This document shows, piece by piece, positions 38,901-51,394 of a DNA stretch of 64,000 nt (position 1 is its first letter; each line of letters starts with the position of its first letter). Under the pieces are notes generated by a model. That model worked only from the letters and a program-made list of their open reading frames with translations, did not search any database and had not been told where the DNA came from. The position numbers and the translations under genes were made by a program. Source of the DNA: Temnothorax longispinosus (Eukaryota; Arthropoda; Insecta; Hymenoptera; Formicidae); contig NC_092359.1 in the NCBI RefSeq assembly GCF_030848805.1, forward strand, positions 24,037,205-24,101,204, given 5' to 3'.

Positions 38901-41900
38901 AGGAGTTCGCGATGTTGCAGGAGGAGCAGGAGGAGGGGGAGGCGGAGGAGGAGGAGGAGGAAGAGGAGGAGGAGGAGCATAAACAGGGGGTCGCGGAGGA
39001 TTAAACACGGGGGTACGGGGTGTACCTGGTGTCTGGGGTGACGAATAGGGGGATGCAGGAGTTGAAACATTGCCTTCGAAGCGCTGGAAATGTGACTCTT
39101 GAGAAGGTTGAGAAGAGGCAGGGGACTGTGGAAAATCATGAGGTGACTGGGGTGCCTGCAGTGAGAAGGGAGACGGTGGTTGAGGAAAGCCCGGACGTAT
39201 CGGCCGGCAAGGAACTTGCGTAGGCAGACGTACCATAGTTTGATGATGGGGTGACTGAGGTGTGAGACTACGAGGAGTCTTAAGTGAAGGCGTAGCGAAG
39301 GTACTTCGGGAAGGAGAAGCTAAGGAAGTCAATTGACTTGTATCCTGCAAAAAAATTTTTAAATTGATTTAGAGACTGAGGTTACATCATTTTATTTTGT
39401 ATATTATTTTTTATTTTTCGATTTTTTAAAGCAATTTGTGAATATATGGACAATTTAAATTTCGCATAATTTGCATGTAACATACGCGACAAATAATTTT
39501 ATTCAAATATTATATATATATATATATATATAACCTCAATATAAAAAGATTAAATTAAATAGACTTACTTGCGCCGTGGAAACTTGTAACTGTGCCGTTA
39601 ATGCGGGTGCAGTATCACTAATTAATTGAGGTACATTTTCTTCGTTCATTTGTCTATGTACTTTGGCAATTGCTTTTAACAGAAAAGAAATATATTATTA
39701 TTGCAATTTATGTTATATTAATATATATAGTTCTTTCTTTACTCGTGTTAAACAAAACTATATGAGTTTAATAATTTTTTATTGTATTCTGCTCTCAACA
39801 AAATTTTTAATGTTCATATGTTATTTACGTGGGAATAATTCATAAAATAAAATGTTGTGTTTTTAATTATATAATAAAACTGTAAAAATCTTTTCTTTAT
39901 TTTACTCTCCTTTAATTTTTCAATAATACTTTTCTGAAATTTTTATTAAATAAACGCTAAACACAAAAAAAAATGACAGAATAATGCTCCAAATTGCTAT
40001 AGTAGAATTTAATTTAGTAAATGTACCATGTACGCGTTGCTCATGGATGACCTGCTGCTGTAATTGTGCTTGTTGTTGACGCAAGGCTTGCAGTTGTTTC
40101 CATTGTCTTTCCTGCTCAGCTTCTCTGGTAGATCGATCTCTGTTTGATAGTCTGTCTTGTTCCTGTTGAAGACCAGTAATATATAAATTTTTAAGCTATT
40201 CTTTAAAAAAGGTCATTACATTTAATGTAATTCTTTTTTAAAATTTGTTTTATTAGTTACATTTACTGGTAGTTGTATCAGTGAACAATTACAATACAAA
40301 AAATTAGATTTACTATTAAAATTAATTTTATTATTTTTATAAAATTTTTATTATATTTGACTATATTGTAATATTTGTGTATTATCAAACTTATAATTAT
40401 TTTGTTAGTAAGTATTAATCTTATTCGTAAATCTAACAAAAAATTTAATAAATATATACCCAAAATTTATAAAAATATTTTTACAATTACATTCATATGC
40501 GATATAAATTGTTATCAAGAAATCAATTCTAAAATGTAATGACCTTTTTCTTATAAAGCACAGTTAAATATAAAGCACTAATTACAATCAGCCAATAAAA
40601 AGTATTCATATACGTAATATCGGCCAAAAATTTGAAAAAAATATTCAAGGAAAACTAGGAACAAAATATTAACTTTCGTATATCTGTGCGTTAGTTTTAC
40701 GATATAAAAAATAAATATAATTTCAAACTTTTGGCCATACCTTGTATAAACATCTTTTTAAAAGTAACAACAATAATACAACTAAATTAATAATGATTAG
40801 CAAGATGCTGTAAATCTCATATATGTGCAAACACACTGGAAATAATTATAACCAGCCACCATATATTAATTTAAAGAGATTAATTTATAATATTAGTACA
40901 TTTATACATATACGCGCGCGTATTACTTAGTTCACTTAAAGAAAACTTTAATCACAGTCAAAAACACAAAACACCAAAAACATCACAATCTCGTCGAAGA
41001 ATAATGCGACGATTCCACATTCATGCATATTAAAATTTGAATTCCAGTAATTTTACATAACAAAATACAATTATAATAAAATGTATATTATGTATACATA
41101 TAGGATATACCAGATCTAACACACTATTTGCTGATACTAAATTTCTAAGGTCATTAAAAAAATGAAAATTTTAATCCATAATCCATAATGAGCTGTAATA
41201 GTTCAATAAGTTTTTATTTTAGAATAACAATTTTTAAATGGAAAATATTTAAAGTTTGCATATTCAAATGTATGGTACATCGTACAATAGTAAAGACACG
41301 CTTACAATTAGATATAAATATAATTTATTGAGATCGATATTTATTAGAATGACATAAAAGATATCATTCAGCAATGACTGGCCTCAGTTTTGACAATTTG
41401 ATGCACTTCGCATTCTAACATCATTATTCGATAATATTTATACTGTCAGTATGCATAACAGATTAATTACTTTTAAATAACAACTTTTTCTATTTAAAAA
41501 TTTTTATAATTTCGATATTTTAATATTAAAATTTTAATCTCTAAGTAACCTAAAAAATTTACCATTAGAAGATGCGGTAAATCTAAAATGCCCTCTCGGA
41601 ATATATGTGTCTAAACATGACAATAGGTATATTTAAAAATACATCATCTACAGTAGTTCTAAAAAAAACCTAAGAATCTACAAGAGCTCGTTCCTTCTAT
41701 TAAAAAAAAGAAAATAAAATTCCTGTCTATTTGTTTAATAAATTTTCATATTACCTACTCCTATTTCATTGTTTCTTCGAGTTATAATTGACTTGCTATA
41801 TCTACTTGTTTGTTGTATCTTTCATAGTATAATTCAGCTTTAAAACAGATAAAAAAAAAGAAATCTTAATTTTATGAAATTATAATTATATTCGTATTAA

Positions 41901-44227
41901 TTATTTAATTATTGAAAGAAGGAAAAATCTGAAAAAAATGTAAAGTAATAAAATTAGTACTAAGCTACTGCATAACCGTTACAGAGCAGTATACTATAAT
42001 ATACTAATTTATCAATCATCCACAACAACAATAAAAAATCATAAGCAATGTCAATGGATTCAAAGGATAAGAAATGAATAATGATTCATGAATTAGGATC
42101 GATAAGGATAAAAATAACAGGATTCGTTAAAAGATTATGCTACTATTCTTAAACATGCTATTGGAATATTTTTGAATTATAAAAGAAATATATGTAAGTA
42201 TATACTACCAAAATACTCTCTATTATAACAGCGATTTGACAAAAATGTTCAGCATTCTGTATTTAAAAAAATATTTCATATTTAAATAAATATAATTTAA
42301 ATAAATTCAAGTATATAAAAAAATAAAAATAACAAAATGCATAATTATTAAAAATTTAATTTCAAAATTAAATAGATATGTAAATAAATTTAACTCTTTA
42401 TAGGGAAAATATTGACAATGATGCTAAACAAAAGTAACAATGTGATTTTAATATGAACCACAGCCCTATAATATTTCATAAAGCATGAAACACGCATTTA
42501 AGGAGTAAAATCTTCGTTTACAATATTTTAAATAAAATACATATACATGTATACAGGGGGAACACTAAGTCTTGATCAGATGCAAAGAGAAAGGCAAGAA
42601 AACACTACGGAGGCTCTCACCATGATGTTATTCGGGTGGTGGTGGTGATGGTGGTGGTGGTGATGGTTCTGTACGGGAGGCACAGTGTGAACAATTGCAG
42701 TGGGTGGTGTTGGCGGAGGTGGGGGGTCGTAGTGCTCCTGGCTGAGGGACGGAAGGGTGCGCATGATCTCGGACGGAGTGAGCACTCGGATCTGATGCTG
42801 ATCTATGCTATTACTCCCGCCGCTGTTAATGACAATCGGAGGTGGACGTTGCTGGAGGGGTTGCTGCCCTTCACCCGAATTATTGCAATGAGAAAAAGAA
42901 GAGGAAGAAGACGTAGAAGAAGACAAAGAGAACGAAGAAGCCGGTGTTGTGCAAGATTGCAAGGTGGACGACTGTAGGTTTCTAGGAGCCTCAGGGGAGA
43001 GGGAGGGGCTGAGCGGGGTTCCCTGCACCCCACACACCTCCTGATGTTGATTGTTGCCAGTTGATGTCATTCCAGTGGTCATCAACATTCCTGATTGCTT
43101 CTCAATGGGCCTCAGACCTACTCCCTGCTGTTGCTGTTGCTGCTGCTGCTGAGCCGTCATAGCGGCAGGTTTGGTGATGATGGTAGTCATGGCGGTGGTA
43201 GTAGTAGTAGTGGTGTTGATATTGATGGTGGTGGTATTGGTGGTGGTTATATTGGTAGTGATGATAGTGTTGGTGGTGCTTGGTGGTGGTGTCTCCTTGG
43301 AGAGCTGTCGGATCAACACCGGGCGGTTCGCAGTCACACGATGTGATATACACATGAGGATATCTCGCATAAAGCAATCTTATATAAGAGCATATTTTAC
43401 AACACTGCTCCATTTTCAAATTATATCACGCAGATAAATTTACATATATTCTTTACAAAATAAATAATATTAAATTTTTATATTTTTATGAAGGATATAA
43501 ATTTCAAAAAATTGTTAGTTTTACAAGCAAAAGTTCTTGCATCTTCTGAGCAACATCCGAACAAGCCAAAAAAAAAATACAAAAGAAAAAAAAAATTATT
43601 TTGTATATAAAAATTAAATAAGTATTGTATAATACTCTATAGGGTTCTTTCTTATTATTCCTCATATCTCATTTTTTCTTCTTACATCTTAAAGCATTAT
43701 TAATTTCGTTCCATTTTTCCAGATATATCTAAAATTTTCTGATATACCTACATTTAAATAGTATCAAAATAACAGCTTTATGAGAAACACCTTACATGTA
43801 AAAATGGTATAATGGGCCCGAACGAGGCGAGATAAGAATAAGTCGCACAGGTCGCACTCAACACGAAATTTCGATTATTAACATATATTAGACTGTTTTC
43901 GTATTTACGAAACACATAGAAGCAAGGTATATATGAATTTTCTGGACTTCATGAATTTATGGATCTACGAACTCATGAATTTACAAGGATTCTTAATGGA
44001 TTCTTATTGGATGTATCTAAATACTATGTTGTACCGATTGTGGTTTTAAATATTATACACATCTAAGTCTAATTTATAAAACAGAGACAAAAGTGGGTAA
44101 CAGGGTTCATTCATCTACACACTTACGAATCGATAGATTTATAGATTATAAATTCGTAAATTGATTATTTGTAGATCCACATCTAAACACATGCAGATCT
44201 ATAAATTGGATTTATATAGCTCTCAGA

Positions 44228-44288
<61 letters not shown>

Positions 44289-47200
44289 TTTTTATCAAAT
44301 TGTGCCAGATTTTAAGTAGAAAATTTTTTTTTTAACTTTTGGATAAAGCTTTTATGAACATATATTCATATAACATTCTTTTTCTTATTTCTATTCATAA
44401 TACAAACTGGCATATTTTGATCGTTAAAATTTGAGACACTGTATAATAATATTCTTCTTTTTCTTAGAACTTTGTATATACTTGCAAATATTTTTATAAA
44501 TATTTCTATTCTTAATTTTTACATGTAGGATACATGTTTTTACATGTAAGATTTAAAAGTCCCTCTTCACCTCATTTGAGCCCACTATATAGAAACCTGT
44601 TCACGTTCAATTCTACCTATCTTCGAGCGTGAGTGGGACCTATTTGTATTGTTAATAGCTTACAATATTTTTTATTGTCGAAACTAGATACGAATAAAAA
44701 ATTTACAACTTGAAATATTTTCTATTATGAAAAATGTAATAACAAATTTTTCTTCCTTATAAAATTTATCTTTTCATTTTTTGAGTTTTTTGAGAAATGC
44801 AATTACTTCTAATATTGTAAACAATGGATTTCATCATCCTACATTGATTATTCTATCTCAGCTATTCACCTATAATAAAATTTACATTTCTAATGGAATT
44901 AATGCAGAAATGTGGAGCAAAATCCACTGTTCATCTTTAAAACAAAAATTATTTTAATTACATATTTAATTTTAATCATTTTTAAATATTATTTTATCTT
45001 TTTGAATCTACAGCCAAAATAAACAATTCGGATATAATTAAGATTTTATGAAAGATAGATTTTATTTTGTTTAACCATTAATGCTGGTAAAAACCCAGAA
45101 GTTCACAATATGAACGTAATTTACGACATACAGAATTGTCGAGCTGTTAGTCTCACTTGAGTGTTAGCACAAGACACGCTCGAGGACAAAAACCCCAATA
45201 AAAGAACGTCTAGAAATATTGGTTATTCTAATGAATTATCGCGCTTTTTCAGCCATAAATTCTGACTAAAGAATTAACGCATGAAAACAAATGCGATAAT
45301 CAAAATATTTTTCTTGTTTCTGCAATATATATACATCAATTACCTGTTGTGCCTTTTTCAAGCGAGCTGCGGTTCGATTTTCTCGAGCTTGATTTAAATA
45401 TGGACTTCTCTTATCGGTTGGAAGTGCTCGCCATTTCTTCAGAATTTGCTTGCATCTCTCGGCCCACACTACAGAAAGTAAAAATATTCATTAAAATATT
45501 ATAAATCATATAATCTTAAAATTTAATTTCAACTTTTGGCAGAATCAATAGAAGATGAAAGACATTCGAAATAATTAAAGAAATATACTCTTACCCGGAT
45601 ATTCAGTTTTCCATTCAGGATGATTCATATTAGCATAGAGAACTGAGGCTGTTGTTGCTGCCTTGCCCAATGCTTCGTCGGCTTCCAGCTTCTGATTGCT
45701 TCTTTGGTTGTATGAAATGGTAGCATTGCCTGCTGGAGCGTTTCCCTCGTCTTCTGGATTCACCCATGGACTAGGTGGCTCCGAAAATGCCGGACTAAAC
45801 TGTGGACTACTAAAAAATTAAAAAAAATAGTTTAAATTTACAAAAATTAAAATTGATATCAAAGTACACATACATTACATATATGATATAGTTTTTTTCA
45901 CATCAATTTAATTTTGATATTATTTTTAAAATATATTTATTCTTACTTGCTGTATTCGGAGTGATATGGTGAAGGCGGTGGGAAACTCATTGGGGAATTT
46001 AAGTTTGATTGACCAACCGAGGGTAGAGCACCAGGTATTTGAGGTCTCGCCAGAGGCATTGCTGTTTGAATACCTATAAAGCAATTGATTTAAATAAGAT
46101 AAAACATATAAAATATATAAGAATTATAAGAAATAAAAAATAATCTACTTATAATATTTTTTATAAACAGTGAATATATAATTCAAGTTATTCTTATTCT
46201 AGTATTCAGAAAACAACAAAACTGATGTCAAGATGTCTGAACTTGAATACTCGAATATTATTAAAATATATTTTTTAATGTATTTTAGAATCACCTTATT
46301 GTATGTCATTTAATAAATAACTTAATTTCAATTCTCTTCCATTTTCCTCTAATAATTATTGTAATTTTGTCGTTATTTTTATTCAAATTCTAATTTATGT
46401 TGTAGGTTATTTATATAACTTTAATCACTGTTTTATTATTGATATAATTGGTATGCATTACCGGGATGGGGAGAGGGTGATACTAGAGGGGTAGTAGACG
46501 ATGAGGGATGCGAAGTCTGAGCTTGAACAGAAAACACTGATGATTCCTGAGACTCCTGAGATTCATCGGTCAGAACGCCTTTAAATATTTCCTCGATGTC
46601 TTTACTATCCATATTAGGTAATCCTTTAAAAAAAAAAAAAAAAAAGAATTATAATATTCAATTTTATACTTGTGTTTAGTTGACTATATTCTAATGTTCT
46701 ACTGAGATAATATCAAAATGTTAATAAAATAATATATTGTATTATTTCTAATATTCACTGTTTATGACATAACATTTAATGTTTACTTGGAAGTGCTTAC
46801 CAGTATCTCTGACCATCGACTCCAAATTAAAATGTGGACTGAGAATATCTGTCAATTCATCTTTACTTCCACCTTGTGCATCATCCAACTCGTCCAATGC
46901 TTCGCTCGCTTTCGCTAACTCCTCATCGTTTTCGTTCATTATTGTATTCACTAGATCGCTATCCAACAAATCTCCGGAAATTGGTAAAATATCTCCGAGT
47001 GCTTCAGTATCACTCCCGTCATCTTCCACGATTTCTTCTCTTTTGATTTGCTCAGGAGCAATCTTTCCGTCTTCTTTTTCTTGTTTAGCTTTGACTTGTT
47101 CCATTACCTTCAATTCATCTTGAGATAACTGAATTGTATTGGCATTTTCAGGAACTTTGTGTTCTTCCTCGGATTCGCTGCTGCTCTCAAGATCTTTCTC

Positions 47201-50200
47201 CTTTGTTGTATCCATTAAATCTTTACCAAAAAACGCTTCTTGCATGTAGATAGGAAAACATTCCGCCAGTTTCGTTTTTGGCTTTCTTCTCTGAGGTTTT
47301 CTTCGAGGTTTATCGTCTCCCATTCCTACGATTGAAGATTCCCCAGATTTCTCAGCATCTCCTTCTTCTTCTTTGTCCTTCCTGGTTCTCAATCTTACAA
47401 TAAATCCTCCAATTCCTAATTTTTGCAAATTTCTTTGACGTTTTCTTCGCAAAACAGGAAGTCCATTTTCCGAAGTGCAAATGCTGAAGCCTTCAGGAGC
47501 AGGCTGGTTCCATACCATACCTTCTTTCAATACTGTTTCTGGTTCATCTTTGACATCTATCAATTCTAATTTGTTATTTTCCTCTAAAGAATTGTCTAAA
47601 CTTCCTCCAGCAATGACAGATTCAATAGTCGCCATGATATCTGCTTCTTTATCCACCATCTGAGGCTGTTTTCTTTTCTTTTTTCTTGTTTGCTGATGTT
47701 CGGCGGTTAATGATTTAATATGATTCATCCCAGCTTCGGAAAGATATACTCCTTCCACCAAATATTGTTGTGAGGAAGCTTTAAATAATTCTGTACTTCG
47801 ATTTTGAGGTGGAGAAGACGACCGAGCAAACTTCGAAGAAGGTTTAGAAAGAAGATGAGGAGGGGGAACATCTCTAGGACGACAGAGAAGACAAACGTAA
47901 CCTTCCGCAGCGCAGCGTTCGGCCTCAGCTTCGCTTTTAATCAAATCACAACCGCAGTGAAGCCATCTTTCACACTGTACGCATTGAATGATGAGATCAC
48001 CCTCCTGATAAGCTTCTTGGCAAGCTACACAAGCGGTATGAGATGCGCAGAGTCCACACTGGGTGTAACTTTTTTGCCAAGATGAATTGAAACCGGGATC
48101 GTTGGAGCCACAAGTCTGACATTGTGCACACCATTTGCATTTCCAGGTACCATGCGGCACATAATCCAAGGGGGGGTCCATACAATAAATGTGATAGCTG
48201 ATATCGCAGTCGTCGCAAAGGATCAAACGAGCTTCGTCATTTCGTTCACCACAGCCTTAGAAACAAAATATTTTATTAAAACTAGAATGCCCAATAGAAT
48301 TATTTCGATTCATTTAAGATTTTTTTAGATTATATAACGCTACAAAACAAATAATAAAAATCAATAAAATTATCTGTGACAAGATATTCCATAATTGTAT
48401 TAAATTTTAAGTTGTCATTGCTGAGCATCTTAATAAGTTATATACTAATACGTTTAGAATCAATCAATAATATGTATATTATTTCTATTTTCAATATAAT
48501 ATTAGATAATAATATTATAATAAATCTCACTTTAATAATAGACTATATCAAATAAAATAGAAGACTAATACAGATTGATACAAATTATCAATAAAATGTA
48601 AAATATTATATTTCAACTTTAGCTAACTTATACTGTTTTAATTTTTAATTATTAATATAATAGTTTTGATTTATCAATATATAATTACGCATTTTTTGTA
48701 AATTTAAATCAAAATTTGTAAAGAACTTCAATAACGTTTAACTAACCATTTTATAAATTAAAATATACATATATTTTAATCTTTTAATACCTTCGCAGAC
48801 AGTACAGTCGAGACATCGCCAGCCCTTTTGTAAGATGACTTTAGTGATCTTAACGCTAGCGCAATATGGATGATAACACTGGCCGCATTGTACGCACGCA
48901 ATCAAACAACCTTCCTGATCCATACCAATCGAACCGCACATCACGCAAATATCTTGAGTTAAAACAAATTTATCCTTTGCCGAACAAAGGATTAACCTGT
49001 TCTCACCCCCAAGCTGTTCTTCTTCCTTCGATTGTGATGAATCTGGATTCGGACTCTGCAATATTGATGAGGAATTTATGTATTATTTCAGTTATAGAGA
49101 GATTGATTCAGTTATCTATTACATAAAATATCTGATTAAAAAACCAACAAACGTTCTTGTAATGAGAATTTTAACTGATTTGAAATTTATTTTTTCTTAA
49201 TAAAAATATCAAGGTATCAATAACCCTTATATAAGTTACAATCGACTATATAATTAATGCTATACCAGAATTTATAATAAATTATAAATTATAGCTTACA
49301 TACTAATATTAAATATAATGCAATGAGACATTGAATATATTAAATGCAAAATTATATTACTTAATCAACTACAAAAGAAAAAACAAAAACTAAAGGAAAA
49401 AAATATAAATTAACAAACCGATTTCGCCAATAAGTAATAAATAACTTTATTAATTAAAAATTTATTAATTTACTAATACTAAAACAAAAAAAAAATCAAA
49501 TGTAAAATTGATATAGAGGTCTATATATAAATATAAACATATATCTATTACAAAACTTTTTATATCACATACCTGCAAGCCTACTTCGGGCACTCCATAG
49601 AACCCTCTCATCTTTCCCTTGGGCCCTCTCTTTCTTCCAAACTCTGTCATCTTCTGCCTCTTCTGATAACCCAGTTTCCCAATACCTTTGGGCCTACCAA
49701 TAACCCCGCTACTAATTCCAAATCTTTTCTTCGCAATCTTGGTGACACAAAACGGTTTTCCTTTCCCTAATCCAACAGAATAAAGCGCTTCTTCGGAACA
49801 ACCACTTGGATAATCTAACTCGGAGGACTCGCCATCAAGGCTCTCTTGAGAAGCACTCAGACTTAAATCGCCTTCATCGATACTATCCTTCCGTCTGGCC
49901 ACCATAGCAATGCTCTTGCAATGCAGGCAGACGTATTCGTAATCCGGTTTCGTCTCCTTGCGCTGCTGATAAGTAAGCGGGTCAGCTTCGGGATCGCATG
50001 TACCGTGCACGAACTTCTTGCAGGCATGACATTGGACCATTTCGCGATATGCAGCAGCTCTGCAAGGAAAAAATAAATAAATATAATAAACAAAGAAATA
50101 TAATAAGAGCAAAATAATGTAATAATAAAATGTAGTATAATAAAACATATAAAGGATATATAATAGAATATATTAGAATATAAACAATATAATAATTACA

Positions 50201-50763
50201 TTTTTAATTTAAAAAAAAAATAAAAAAATTATAGATATTTTTTATGTCTAAAAATTATGAATCCTTATGTACTTGAATCAAAATATTGGAAGCAATAATA
50301 TCAAATTGACAGCATAGCAATGAAATAATACATAATATATAAACAAATTATTATAATAAAAATTCTACAAAAATTTCAGAATTTAATTATATTTAATAAT
50401 TTTATTAGTAACTCCAATAAAATATTATTATTATTCAGATAATCTAAACATTTGTACAAATGCTCGAGATATTTCAGTTACCTATATGCTTTCCTGCAGA
50501 GCGGACAAGAGAAACCCTTGTTGCGCTGCTGATAGCACGAATCACAGACGGTATAATGAGAATGCCACCTAGAAGACAGCCCAGCTCCTGGAGTACGTGA
50601 ACCACAATCGGTACACACGCGACAACACTTGCACTTCCAGCCGTATTTTGGAATAGAAGTGACAATCGGTCGCAAACAGCCAGGATGATAAGCCTTGTCG
50701 CATCGTTCACATAGCATCACCTGTAACAAAAATCTTGTTTTATAAAAGCCATTAAAAAGAACG

Positions 50764-50803
<40 letters not shown>

Positions 50804-51346
50804 CATATATATATATATATGTATGTATGTATTATGAGATATTATGTATATATATTATTGGAATGTAATTTCTAAGTTTTTCAGAAAATACATTCTAATA
50901 TTTCCTAGTGATGATAATTATTTGACATATCAGAAATTAGAATTTTAAATTAGAACTAAAGTTCTTCGTAAAATTCTGTCTTTAAAATTTCTGTAACCTT
51001 TGAAACATCCTCGGGTTGCCGACAGACTTGACATACGCGGCAAGACACGCACTGCCATCCAGCACGCACTCCAGGTAGTAACGCCAAACCCACGCAACTT
51101 CCGTGATAGTGTTGGCCGCACACAGAGCACATTACTAAATTCGAAACGTCGCCCATTCCATAACATTGAACGCAAGTTACCTCCCCACACACTGTAAGTG
51201 TAAGATTTTTGTGCATTTTTTGCAAAATTTTATGTCTTAAAGTAAATAGGGGAAAAATTGCTTTTTAGACCAAAATTTAGTTTTGTGAAGAATATCAGGG
51301 GTAACAAATACATACATATATACATATGTATGTATGTATGTATGTA

Positions 51347-51394
<48 letters not shown>

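Noticed and set aside
43095..43437. Val/Gly/Ser-rich plus-strand ORFs
   Set aside because: Antisense of the Thr/Asn simple repeats in the candidate KMT2 exon.
50945..50997. Extension of the PHD exon past the weak donor at 50997
   Set aside because: Reading on ends in a stop, whereas splicing to 50720 restores an unbroken PHD finger in phase 0.
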